Shown in pieces: positions 26,275 through 34,955 of a stretch of 64,000 bases of DNA. Made by a program: the position numbers and the translations under genes. The stretch is from contig JAUIHT010000001.1 in NCBI GenBank assembly GCA_030432235.1, forward strand, positions 1,240,001 through 1,304,000, given 5' to 3'. Positions within the stretch are counted from its first letter, which is position 1. Every line of letters begins with the position of its first letter. Under the pieces are notes generated by a model. It saw only the letters and a program-made list of their open reading frames with translations, was not told where the DNA came from and made no database searches. This stretch comes from Verrucomicrobiia bacterium. Its GTDB lineage: Bacteria > Verrucomicrobiota > Verrucomicrobiia > Opitutales > Cerasicoccaceae.

Positions 26275-29118
26275 TCAATCGCTCCTGGCTTTGTGGAGCG
26301 AGGCCTTTCTGAGAATATTCACGAGCGACTTGGTCAGCAGGGGCTTGCCCAGGTGGTCGTTCATGCCGGCGTCGAGGCAGCGCTGACGGTCGTCGCCTTC
26401 GTCGTAGGCGGTGATGGCACAGATAAAGATGTCCTCGTGCTTTTCGCCGCCTTGCCCTTCGCGGATCAACTGGGTGGCCTCGATGCCGTCGATATCGGGC
26501 ATGGCCACGTCCATGAAGATCAGATCGTAGGAGTTGTTCTGCAGGGCCTCGATGCACTCCAGGCCACCGCGTGCGATATCCGGATCGTAGCCCATTTCGC
26601 GAAGCATGTCGCCAAGCAAGCGGCAGGTGTCCTCCTCGTCGTCAGTGATGAGGATGCGGCTTGGGTAGGCCTCGGCATATTCGGAAAGGTTGTCCGGTTC
26701 CAGCGCCATCTGGATGGGTGGCTGGGAGCGGCCCCGGTTGGGCACGGCTCCGGCATTGAGCTCAACAAAGAATGTGGAGCCTTTGCCCGGCTCGCTTTGC
26801 GCCCAGACGCGCCCACCTAGAAGTTCGCAGATGCGGCGGCAGATAGCCAGCCCCAGCCCGGTGCCGCCATAGCGGCGTGTGGAGGAGGAATCCACCTGAC
26901 TGAAGCTCGAGAAAATACGCTCCAGGTGCTCGGAGGCGATGCCGATGCCGGTATCCTTGACGGCGAAGGTCAGCTCCCATTGGCCGGGGCTCTCGGATGT
27001 GGATACGTGGTTGCCGGTAACGGTCAACTCGACGGAGCCTTTCTGGGTAAACTTGATGGCGTTGCCCACAAGGCTGAGCAGGACCTGCCGCAGCTCCAGG
27101 TAGCCGGTGTGGATGTAGCGTGGCAGGATCGGATCGCAAACGGTGCGAAAATCAAGGCCTTTCTGGCGTGCCTCCGCACTCATGGACTCTTCGACCTCGA
27201 AGAGCAGGGCGGGCAGATCCAGGTCCCGCTTCTCCAGGATGACATGCCCGGAGTCCAGACGGCTGAAGTTGAGCACGTTGTTGATCAGGTCGAGGAGCTG
27301 GTAGGCGTTGGACTTGATGATTTCCAGGTTGTCGCGCTGGCTCTCGTCGACCTGGGTTTCCAGGAGCAGATCCGCGAAGCCGATGATGGAGTTCATGGGC
27401 GTGCGAATTTCATGGCTCATGACGGCGAGAAACTCGTCCTTGCTGCGATTGGCGCGTGCGGCGGCCTGCTCGGATTCGCGAAGCTTTTTCTCGTAGGCGA
27501 TGCGCTCACTGATGTCGTCCACCAGGGAGGCGACACCTACGACTTCGCCTTTTTCGTTCAGCAGGGCAGTGTTGTGCCACTCACAGGTGATGACTTTGCC
27601 GTCCTTGCGGACGTTTTCGTTGGTGCTGCGCTCGCCGCCTTTGCGCGCCATCAACTGTTTGAAGATTTCCTCACATTCTTGATAGAAGGAGGGCAGGATA
27701 ATGGTGCTGGCGGGCTGCCCGATGATTTCCTCAGCCGTGTAGCCGTACATGCGCTCGGCAGCTTCGTTCCAGGCGGTGACTTTGGCATCCATGTCCCACT
27801 CGATAAAGGCGAGCGAGGTGTGCTTGAGGTGGAGGGACAGGCGCTGCTGGGCCTCGTGCTGCTTACGGACAGCCTGGCGCCTTTCGGTGATGTCACGGCA
27901 GCAGGCGATGATGCCCGTGATTTCTTCCTTGGGGCTCTTTTCCAGTGAGAAGGTAATGGCGGCCTCGAACTCCGAGTCGTCCTGCTTGCGCATGTTGGTT
28001 TCGACGCTCAGGTGTCCTTTGATCAGGAGCGGCTCCAGCACGTTGGCGCTGAGTTTTTCGGGACTCATGCCGGGCAGGACGGACTCGATGGACTTGCCCA
28101 GAATTTCGGAGCGGGAAAAGCCCAGCAACTCGGCGGCGTGTTGGTTCCAGCTCTTGATTTGCCCGTCGGTTTCCGTGCAGATGATGGCCAGTCCGATTTG
28201 GTCCAGCATGCGTGCCTGGATTTCCATGGCCTCCTGAATGCGCACGCGCTCCATCTCTATTTCGGCCCGTGCGGCGAAGAGTTTCAGTGCCGCCAGGACC
28301 GTTTCGGAATTTTTCAGCGGCTTGCGGTCCAGGATGGAAAGGATGCCGCGGATTTCGCCGCGGTTGTCGTGCAGGGGCACGCCCGCGTAGCTCTCCATTT
28401 TCATATCCTGCAGGTAGCCGTCCTTGGGAAATTTATCCCTCAGGCCGCTGGCGATGATGCAGGGGCGTCCCTCGATGATGTCTTCGCTGGGGCGATCAGC
28501 CGCGAGGTACTCGAAATTGGCCTGGGTCACGCCGCGATCACTGGCCGCCAGGGTGCGGACTTTTTTCCGGCGCATACCACGGATTTCGCCGACGAGGGCG
28601 TAGTCGACATGCAGAGCTTCGGAGAGCCGGAGCGTCAGTTGCCGGAAGAACTCTTTGCCCGAAGCCTGGCTGAGCGCCTCAGCGATGGAACTGAGGGCCG
28701 CCTCGGCCTCGGCGCGGGCCTGGGCCTCGCGTTTGTGTTCGAGGATGCGCCGGAGGCTGTGCGGGAGAAAATCCAGATAACGCCCCTCGCGATCTTTTTC
28801 GATCAGCTCGTCGATGCCGGAGGAAAGCGCATGCAGGACCTTTTCCCGGGGCGTTGGACCGCACAGAAACAGGGTGGCGATACCGGAATTCGACAGGATG
28901 TCGTTGTAGAATTGCAGGGCCGGATCGATGTGGTCGTTTGTGTGCAGTACACAGGCGCTGAACTCCGTGTTGTTGGCCGTCATGGCAGCCTCGGCCTTTT
29001 TCAGGTCACTGAAAATATCCAGCTTTGCCGAGGGTTCCTGCTCGGACAAGGCAGCCTGCAGGGAGTGGGTCGCCTGTTCATCCAGCGCGACCACAGCGAT
29101 GTGTAGTTCGGAAGCCAT
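26275..29118 (-). CDS. Cytoplasmic hybrid histidine kinase (pseudo-receiver, GAF, PAS-PAS, HisKA, HATPase, REC)
   Basis: About 947 residues without membrane segments. The first ~125 residues look like a receiver lacking the normal acidic pair and phospho-Asp (IAVVALDEQATHSL, FSACVLHTND). Then GAF (~145-290, YALVGEIRGMRRKKV), two PAS domains (IICTETDGQIKSWN; AFIEWDMDAKVTAWN), HisKA with [19 protein letters not shown], HATPase with NAIKFT and GGTGLGLAICRR, and a C-terminal receiver with LIFMDVAMPDIDG. The internal phosphorelay needs an HPt partner that is not obvious nearby. Input unknown; cytoplasmic redox or small-molecule sensing is possible. Confidence 0.88.
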   Translation of the reverse strand: MASELHIAVVALDEQATHSLQAALSEQEPSAKLDIFSDLKKAEAAMTANNTEFSACVLHTNDHIDPALQFYNDILSNSGIATLFLCGPTPREKVLHALSSGIDELIEKDREGRYLDFLPHSLRRILEHKREAQARAEAEAALSSIAEALSQASGKEFFRQLTLRLSEALHVDYALVGEIRGMRRKKVRTLAASDRGVTQANFEYLAADRPSEDIIEGRPCIIASGLRDKFPKDGYLQDMKMESYAGVPLHDNRGEIRGILSILDRKPLKNSETVLAALKLFAARAEIEMERVRIQEAMEIQARMLDQIGLAIICTETDGQIKSWNQHAAELLGFSRSEILGKSIESVLPGMSPEKLSANVLEPLLIKGHLSVETNMRKQDDSEFEAAITFSLEKSPKEEITGIIACCRDITERRQAVRKQHEAQQRLSLHLKHTSLAFIEWDMDAKVTAWNEAAERMYGYTAEEIIGQPASTIILPSFYQECEEIFKQLMARKGGERSTNENVRKDGKVITCEWHNTALLNEKGEVVGVASLVDDISERIAYEKKLRESEQAAARANRSKDEFLAVMSHEIRTPMNSIIGFADLLLETQVDESQRDNLEIIKSNAYQLLDLINNVLNFSRLDSGHVILEKRDLDLPALLFEVEESMSAEARQKGLDFRTVCDPILPRYIHTGYLELRQVLLSLVGNAIKFTQKGSVELTVTGNHVSTSESPGQWELTFAVKDTGIGIASEHLERIFSSFSQVDSSSTRRYGGTGLGLAICRRICELLGGRVWAQSEPGKGSTFFVELNAGAVPNRGRSQPPIQMALEPDNLSEYAEAYPSRILITDDEEDTCRLLGDMLREMGYDPDIARGGLECIEALQNNSYDLIFMDVAMPDIDGIEATQLIREGQGGEKHEDIFICAITAYDEGDDRQRCLDAGMNDHLGKPLLTKSLVNILRKASLHKARSD

Positions 29119-29560
29119 CAAGCAATCAGAATCTGTAAAAAGTCAGTATTGAGTTAAGTAACTGTCAGTGGGGCAGGTAGCAAATCAAGTCAGTCAAATT
29201 TTGCTACCTAACGGTCAGATACATTCTAATAATGGGTATATGTGGAAATAAACAGGACCAGGGGCCCATGTGCAATGAATATTCATGTGCGGCATATGGC
29301 CTAGGCGATAGATAAATATTTCCCTGTTCGCAGATTTATCTAAAGGGTGGCATGAGCTATGCTTAAATCTTCTCAGTTATATCCTGCATGTGTGAGCCAC
29401 GGTTCGTACTGTCAGGATAAGACGAAAAATGTGGGGTTCGGCGTTTCGGGGTTTCCGCCGGCCCCTTTTCGTTTGGTAATGGGGAAAAGTCCCGATGGGT
29501 GGCGCGAAATTGGAAAAATACGCTCGCCCCGGAGGCGTTGGAGGCTTTGGTGTGGCCCTC
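29119..29560. other. Divergent intergenic region with several dyads
   Basis: About 440 bases between the hybrid kinase and menG, AT-rich on the left. Three inverted repeats stand out: AGGTAGCAAA/TTTGCTACCT at 29175-29209, the perfect palindrome ATGAATATTCAT at 29275-29286, and GATAAAT/ATTTATC at 29311-29340. The palindrome lies between two direct copies of CATGTGC. These could be regulator sites or RNA hairpins. No riboswitch class is recognised. Confidence 0.4.
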
Positions 29561-30250
29561 ATGCCGGAAGGAAATGCCGTCAAGGCCATGTTTGCGGAGG
29601 TCGCCCCGCGTTATGATGTCGCCAACCACCTGCTCAGTGGCGGGGTGGATTTCTACTGGCGCCGGAAGTTGACCGGGCTGGTGCGCGCGCATCAACCGCA
29701 GACGGTGGTCGACCTGGCCACAGGCAGCGGAGATGTTGCCTTCGCGCTGCGGCGGGCCTTGCCGCAGAGCACGGATATCACGGGCATGGACTTCTGTGAG
29801 CCCATGCTGGACTCCGCCCGGGCCAAGCAGGAGAAGGCTGGCGCGGCACTGACATTTGAGGTGGGCGATTGTATGACCCTGCCCCTGGAAGACAACTCTG
29901 TCGACGCGGTGACTATCGCCTTCGGCGTACGTAATTTCGAGGACCGGGATCGCGGGCTACGGGAGATGCGCCGGGTACTGCGTCCTGGGGGTGCGGCTTT
30001 CGTGCTGGAGTTTTCCCAGCCCTTTGGCTGGTTCCGTCCGATTTACTACGTTTACCTGAAGGGTCTGCTGCCTCTGTTTGCCCGCTGGATTTGCGGTCGC
30101 CGCGACGCCTACGATTACCTGGCCGGCTCCATTGAGGAATTCCCCGCCGCTCCGGATTTTTGCCGGGAGTTTGAGCAGGCCGGATTTTCCAAAGTAAACG
30201 CCTTCCGGCTGACGCTCGGCATCGTCGCCATTCACCGCGCCGTGAAATAA
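29561..30250 (+). CDS. menG: Demethylmenaquinone/2-polyprenyl methyltransferase
   Basis: About 229 residues from the ATG at 29561 ([20 protein letters not shown]), the normal N-terminus. An upstream ATG at 29495 would add 22 atypical residues. SAM motif [19 protein letters not shown], acidic MDFCEPML, and the UbiE signature [20 protein letters not shown] with LRPGG. It performs the last C-methylation in menaquinone (or ubiquinone) synthesis; menaquinone is more likely in this phylum. It converges with the cyclase gene with only 2 bases between them. Confidence 0.9.
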   Translation: MPEGNAVKAMFAEVAPRYDVANHLLSGGVDFYWRRKLTGLVRAHQPQTVVDLATGSGDVAFALRRALPQSTDITGMDFCEPMLDSARAKQEKAGAALTFEVGDCMTLPLEDNSVDAVTIAFGVRNFEDRDRGLREMRRVLRPGGAAFVLEFSQPFGWFRPIYYVYLKGLLPLFARWICGRRDAYDYLAGSIEEFPAAPDFCREFEQAGFSKVNAFRLTLGIVAIHRAVK

Positions 30251-30252
30251 GC

Positions 30253-30705
30253 TTAAACGTCCGGCTGGGCACCCATCGCCGATTCGAGTGTCTCCGAGAC
30301 GACGAAGCCGCTGCCCGGAAGCAGGAACAGCTCGTTGACGGCGGCGCCGACGATATCGATTTGCGCAAGATGGCCTAGTTTCCCGACACATACCTCGCCG
30401 ATGTGCAGCTTCATTGTCAGGGTAAGCTCGGGGAGTAGCTGCTGCAGCTCGGCGGTCATGTCGGCGTGAATCTGACGCAACGCCTTCAGCGCATCGGGGG
30501 TGTCCGGCTCCAGCACAAACAGGATGCAGTCGCCCATGTACTTGATGATGGTGCCGCGCACAGACGCCAGGTCCTGCCCAAACAGCTTGTAGTAGGTGTC
30601 GAGGAAGGAAAAGCCCGAGGCCGCGGAACTCCTCTTGCCGATATGCTCATGGAAGCCGGCGATGTCGACGGTGCCGAGTAGGTATGTTTTACTTCCCGGC
30701 TCCAT
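30253..30705 (-). CDS. Minimal class III adenylate/guanylate cyclase domain protein
   Basis: 150 residues, essentially one cyclase homology domain. The two metal-binding Asp are visible in GTVDIAGFHEH and KYMGDCILFV. The back half has LHIGEVCVGKLGHLAQIDIVG and AAVNELFLL, matching the HxGxxxGxxG...D..G..VN pattern. It may therefore be catalytically competent, although no N-terminal regulatory domain is present. Encoded 7 bases behind the MlaF-like ATPase gene, so probably one transcript. Substrate (ATP or GTP) is not settled. Confidence 0.75.
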   Translation of the reverse strand: MEPGSKTYLLGTVDIAGFHEHIGKRSSAASGFSFLDTYYKLFGQDLASVRGTIIKYMGDCILFVLEPDTPDALKALRQIHADMTAELQQLLPELTLTMKLHIGEVCVGKLGHLAQIDIVGAAVNELFLLPGSGFVVSETLESAMGAQPDV

Positions 30706-30712
30706 CCTGCGA

Positions 30713-31498
30713 TCACCCGTTGTCGCGGAAACGTGGGTTGGCGGTATCGATTTTTGGGGAAAGGAAATCCTGCACTCGGGGATCGGTCGAGGCCTTCAGA
30801 CCCTCGGGGGTGTCGATGGTGATGAGGCTGCCGCCCTCCAGGAGCGCCACGCGGTCACCGATGGACAGGGCGAGGTCACGGTCGTGTGAGACCACGATGC
30901 TGGTGACGTCGAATTCTTCCTTCAGCGTTCCGATGACCTCGGCGATGTTGGCCGCGGAAATGGGGTCGAGCTCGGAGGTCGGCTCGTCATAAAGGAGCAG
31001 TTGCGGCTCCATGATGAGTGCGCGCGCGATGGCCACGCGCTTGCGCATGCCACCGGACAACTCCGAGGGGTGCTTGTCGGCGGAACCTTCGAGGTTGAGA
31101 ATCTCCAGGGTGCGGTAAACCTTTTCGCGGATGGTGGCCTTGTCCGCCAGGCGATGTTCGCGCGGATAGAAGGCCAGGTTGTCGAAGACGCTCATGGAGT
31201 TGAAAAGAGCGCCTGCCTGAAAAACGAGAGCGGTGCGCACGCGCTCGTGGGTCTCGGCTACGCCGGCGTCCCGTGCGCCAATCAGTGCTTCGCCCGCATC
31301 GGGCTTTTCGAGCCCGGCCAAATGCCGCAGCAACACGCTTTTGCCTGCGCCGCTCGGCCCCATGATGACAAAGACTTCGCCTGGCTCCACGGACAGGCTG
31401 ATGTCCTTGAGGACTGAAACCCCGCCGTACTGCTTGCTCAGGTCACGGATTTCCACCGGGACGGCCCGGCGCGGCTTACTCTCTGCTGCATTGCTCAT
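30713..31498 (-). CDS. MlaF-type ABC transporter ATP-binding protein
   Basis: 261 residues. Walker A GPSGAGKSVLLRHLAGLEKP, signature LSGGMRKRVAIARAL and Walker B LLLYDEPTSELDP, in the style of MlaF/TtgA ATPases for lipid transport across the envelope (FQAGALFNSMSVFDNLAF is characteristic). No permease or MCE-domain gene lies beside it, so it is an orphan here; the partner must be elsewhere. The downstream gene is a cyclase. Confidence 0.85.
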   Translation of the reverse strand: MSNAAESKPRRAVPVEIRDLSKQYGGVSVLKDISLSVEPGEVFVIMGPSGAGKSVLLRHLAGLEKPDAGEALIGARDAGVAETHERVRTALVFQAGALFNSMSVFDNLAFYPREHRLADKATIREKVYRTLEILNLEGSADKHPSELSGGMRKRVAIARALIMEPQLLLYDEPTSELDPISAANIAEVIGTLKEEFDVTSIVVSHDRDLALSIGDRVALLEGGSLITIDTPEGLKASTDPRVQDFLSPKIDTANPRFRDNG

Positions 31499-31617
31499 CG
31501 TTTCTCTTGGGATGGAGCTAAGCGCGCCTGCCGCGCCACCGCAAGCGGCATTCGCTGCCTCCGTGTTTTTTCTTGCCGGTTGAGGGGCTTTACGATCTAC
31601 TGAAGTTTTCCTTGTTT

Positions 31618-31693
31618 GGGGCTGTAGCTCAGTTGGAAGAGCGCGTCGTTCGCAATGACGAGGTCGTCGGTTCGATCCCGATCAGCTCCACCA
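31618..31693 (+). tRNA. tRNA-Ala (anticodon CGC)
   Basis: A 76-base cloverleaf. The acceptor stem GGGGCTG pairs with CAGCTCC and includes the G3-U70 pair diagnostic of alanine tRNA. D arm GCTC/GAGC, anticodon loop TTCGCAA with CGC, T arm GTCGG-TTCGATC-CCGAT, discriminator A and an encoded CCA. Confidence 0.97.
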
Positions 31694-31697
31694 AAGA

Positions 31698-31714
31698 ATG
31701 CCGAAGTGCGGCAT
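31698..31714 (+). other. Hairpin behind tRNA-Ala
   Basis: ATGCCG and CGGCAT form a perfect 6-bp stem with a 5-base loop, 4 bases past the tRNA CCA. No T run follows, so it may be a processing or weak termination structure. Confidence 0.4.
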
Positions 31715-31727
31715 GTGAAGTTTCTGG

Positions 31728-31759
31728 TCGAGGTAGAGTTTTATCGAGGTAGAGTTTTA
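31728..31759. repeat. 16-base perfect tandem duplication
   Basis: TCGAGGTAGAGTTTTA occurs twice head-to-tail with no spacer (31728-31743, 31744-31759) in the gap between the tRNA and the kinase gene. Probably a slippage product. Confidence 0.9.
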
Positions 31760-31963
31760 TCTTGCCCCAAAACCAAAGCAGGGGATGTGCGTGCCTTGAG
31801 CTGTATGCGTGTTGCGAGTGTGCCCGGGGATAATGAATTTCTTGTCCTCTGAACAGGTTTATCGTCGGTCGAATTGAGGGTTCGTCACCGAGATGATGAA
31901 AAGAATCTATAGAAATTGAATCAATTTGATTGAATTACATAAACATGAGCATAGCTTTGTACT

Positions 31964-34324
31964 ATGTTACCTGCTGTCCCTCAAACCCAGGGCAAAATCA
32001 GCTATCAATGGTTGGCCTGTGGGGCGAGTTTGCTTTCGGTCTGTTTCGCAGCAGTTGTCATGGGGGGGTGGTGGCTTGACATTGAGTATGTCAGGAATCT
32101 GGGCAGCGGCTATGCCACGATAAAGTTCAACACCGCTTTGTGTTTTCTGTTTTCGGGCTTGGCGGTTTTCTTTATCTCCCGGAAACGCCCCAGGACTATT
32201 GGCAGGTTTATGGCGGGACTTTTGCCCTGGTTGGTCCTGGCTCTATCGGTAAGTACTTTCGTGCAGTATTGGGGAGGGTTCAACCTGGGCATTGATGAAT
32301 TGTTTGCATCCGACCCGCAAACGGATCCGGAAGCCTATCCGGGCCGAATGTCGCGGGCGACAGCCTTCAGTTTCTTCTTGCTCAGCCTGGGCATGGTGAC
32401 CGAGCGGATTTTTGGAAGGAAAGGCGGACGGGGGAGCCAGATTCTGGCGCTGATCGTCCTGGTGTGTTCCCTGATTGGTATCTGTGGCTACGTGCTGGAG
32501 GCCGACGCACTCTATGGCATTCCCTGGTTCAGCTCTTATTCTTTGCCCACGGCTCTGCTCTTCTTCCTCTGCTCCAGCGCGTTCTTGTTCGCCTTTCCCG
32601 ATTATCCTGTCATGCGGCCGGTTACCTCCGCCCTTTTAGGTGGTTTTTTGGCAAGGTGGTTGTTGCCAGTGGCAGTGCTGTTGCCGGTATTTTTTGCCTG
32701 GGGCCTCCTTCAAGCGATTAAAGCGGGGCATCTCAGTGCGGCATCGGCGGAGAATCTTTTCGTCGTGCTCATCGCTTTTGTGCTCAGCCTGGTTATCTGG
32801 CTGCTGGCGCGAACCATGAATCAGATCCATGGCCGGTTGCTTGAGCAGAATGTCAGCTTACGCGAGGCAGAAGAGAAAAGCTCATTACTGGCGGCTTTTG
32901 TCACTTCGTCGGTGGACTCCGTGATCGGCCTGGACAACGAGGGCAGGGTGATTGCCTGGAATCAGGCGGCTGAAAGCTATTTTGGCGCTAAAAAGGAAGA
33001 CATCGTCGGTACGTCCATCTACGAGAGTAAGCTTTCCGGGCAAATCACTGAGGAGCTCATTCAGAAAGTCACCCAAGGGGAGATTCTGGAGCCGCTCGAC
33101 ATGATCTTCGAACGTAAGGACGGCTACACCATGGATTTTTCGCTGTCCATGTCTCCCGTACGTAATAAGGGCAGCGGGATAATCGGGGTGGCGATTATTG
33201 CGCGGGACATGACGTCCCATTACTCGGTCAAGCGCCAGTTGGAGGATACTCTGTATGAACTAGGGGAGTTCAAGTCCGCGCTGGACGAACATGCCATTGT
33301 GGCAACCACGGATGCACGCGGGCGCATCACCTATGTGAACGATAAGTTCTGCGCGATTTCCAAGTACAGCCGGGAGGAGCTCATCGGGCAGGATCACCGG
33401 CTTGTGAATTCCGGCTACCACCCGAAGGAGTTTATCCGGGACTTATGGAAAACCATTAGCGCGGGTCAGGTGTGGCATGGGGAGATATGCAACCGGGCCA
33501 AGGACGGCGCGGAGTATTGGGTAGACACCACCATCGTTCCCTTCAGGGACAAAGAGGGTGATATCCGGCAGTACATCGCGATTCGGGCGGACATCACCAA
33601 ACGGGTTATCACGACCAGGGATCTAGCCCGGCAGACCGATGAGCTCAAGCGCTCCAACGCAGACTTGGCGCAGTTTGCTTATGTGGCCTCCCACGACCTT
33701 CAGGAGCCCTTGCGTGGGGTGAGTGGGTGTATTGAGCTGCTCCAGCGCCACTATGAGGCCTCTCTGGATGAACGTGGCCTGGAGTATATGCAGCACGCCG
33801 TAAATGGCATTCATCGCATGCAGAACCTCATCCGGGATTTGCTGGCCTACTCCAAAGTGGGAACGCGCCCAAAGGAATTCCAGTCCTTCGAATTGAGGGA
33901 GGCCCTGCTTGATGCGACGAAAAACCTTTCCGTGGCCATAGAGGAGTCCGGAGCGGAAATAAGCATCGGCGAGATGCCGGCTATTTTCGGCGATAGATCA
34001 TTGATAGTTCAATTGCTGCAAAATCTGGTCGGGAATGCCATCAAGTTTAGCGGGGAGGGAAAGCCGTCCATCAAGATAACCTCCCGTGAGCTACCCGAGT
34101 ATTGGGAAATCTCAGTTGCGGATTCCGGCATCGGAATCGAGCCACAGTTTTACGAGAAAATCTTCGTCATCTTCAAGCGATTGCATACCCGTGATCGGTA
34201 CTCGGGCACGGGTATCGGATTGGCTCTATGTAAACGAATCGTGTTGCGCCATGGGGGTAAGATCTGGGTGGAGCCCAATGAGGAGGGCGGCAGTATTTTC
34301 CGTTTCACCGTAAAGCGAAAATAG
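31964..34324 (+). CDS. Membrane PAS sensor histidine kinase
   Basis: 786 residues. The first ~285 residues hold seven or eight hydrophobic helices (MASE-like, not further named). Then two PAS/PAC units (SVIGLDNEGRVIAWNQAAES; AIVATTDARGRITYVNDKF), HisKA with FAYVASHDLQEPLRGVSGCI and HATPase with [33 protein letters not shown]. The HDLQEPLR kinase class is the one found in cyanobacterial phytochrome-type kinases, often paired with Rcp1-like receivers such as the next gene (about 190 bases downstream). ATG at 31964. Confidence 0.88.
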   Translation: MLPAVPQTQGKISYQWLACGASLLSVCFAAVVMGGWWLDIEYVRNLGSGYATIKFNTALCFLFSGLAVFFISRKRPRTIGRFMAGLLPWLVLALSVSTFVQYWGGFNLGIDELFASDPQTDPEAYPGRMSRATAFSFFLLSLGMVTERIFGRKGGRGSQILALIVLVCSLIGICGYVLEADALYGIPWFSSYSLPTALLFFLCSSAFLFAFPDYPVMRPVTSALLGGFLARWLLPVAVLLPVFFAWGLLQAIKAGHLSAASAENLFVVLIAFVLSLVIWLLARTMNQIHGRLLEQNVSLREAEEKSSLLAAFVTSSVDSVIGLDNEGRVIAWNQAAESYFGAKKEDIVGTSIYESKLSGQITEELIQKVTQGEILEPLDMIFERKDGYTMDFSLSMSPVRNKGSGIIGVAIIARDMTSHYSVKRQLEDTLYELGEFKSALDEHAIVATTDARGRITYVNDKFCAISKYSREELIGQDHRLVNSGYHPKEFIRDLWKTISAGQVWHGEICNRAKDGAEYWVDTTIVPFRDKEGDIRQYIAIRADITKRVITTRDLARQTDELKRSNADLAQFAYVASHDLQEPLRGVSGCIELLQRHYEASLDERGLEYMQHAVNGIHRMQNLIRDLLAYSKVGTRPKEFQSFELREALLDATKNLSVAIEESGAEISIGEMPAIFGDRSLIVQLLQNLVGNAIKFSGEGKPSIKITSRELPEYWEISVADSGIGIEPQFYEKIFVIFKRLHTRDRYSGTGIGLALCKRIVLRHGGKIWVEPNEEGGSIFRFTVKRK

Positions 34325-34517
34325 GGTGAATTTTCTGTGACTAGGGTCAGTACAGTAGAGCCCTACCTAAATGATTGTACTTTTTTCTCTTTAAATTCTC
34401 TTTGTTGCTATTTTTATGTTCTATAAGGAATTGCAATATATAGACTCATGGCTATATTTGCTTTAATAAGCTATTTAGTCCGGACGGCATACCACCGATA
34501 TACAAGCTCCACGCTCA

Positions 34518-34955
34518 TTGAATAACCCCCTTCAGATTCTACTCGTCGAGGACGACCCAACTGACTTGCTGATCGCCAAGGAAGCTTTGGAGAGTTCTGG
34601 CATTCAGTATGAGCTGCATACCGTAGGAGACGGGGAGGCTGCACTGAACTTTCTTAAGCATGCGCCTCCTTATCAGAAGGCGCCGCGCCCCCATCTGGTT
34701 TTTCTTGATATGAATCTACCACGCCTGGATGGCCGTGAAGTGTTGGCGGAAGTGAAAGCAATTCCCCAGCTGAGTAATATTCCTTTCATTGTGTTGAGTA
34801 CCTCGGATTCCGATGATGATGTCACCAAGGCCTATTGCCTTCAGGCGAGTTGCTATCTGGTAAAGCCCTGCAATTTGGAAAGCTTCACCGATATGTTTGC
34901 AGGTTTATTCAGGCTGTTTACGAAAAGTTTGAGACTCAACTATGAGCCCGCCTAA
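34518..34955 (+). CDS. Rcp1-like stand-alone response regulator
   Basis: 145 residues, receiver only. ILLVEDDPTDLLIAKEAL, GDGEAALNFLKH, LVFLDMNLPRLDGREVLAEV, IVLSTSDSDDD and CYLVKPCNLESF are the Rcp1/CheY-like pattern. The start is TTG at 34518. It should receive phosphate from the HDLQEPLR-type kinase upstream. It overlaps the next gene by 14 bases. Confidence 0.88.
   Translation: MNNPLQILLVEDDPTDLLIAKEALESSGIQYELHTVGDGEAALNFLKHAPPYQKAPRPHLVFLDMNLPRLDGREVLAEVKAIPQLSNIPFIVLSTSDSDDDVTKAYCLQASCYLVKPCNLESFTDMFAGLFRLFTKSLRLNYEPA

Noticed and set aside
28012-29106. 364-codon plus-strand frame
   Set aside because: Antisense to the GAF/PAS part of the hybrid kinase; no independent evidence.
31618-31963. 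Integrative element at tRNA-Ala
   Set aside because: No integrase and no direct repeat of the tRNA 3' end was seen nearby.
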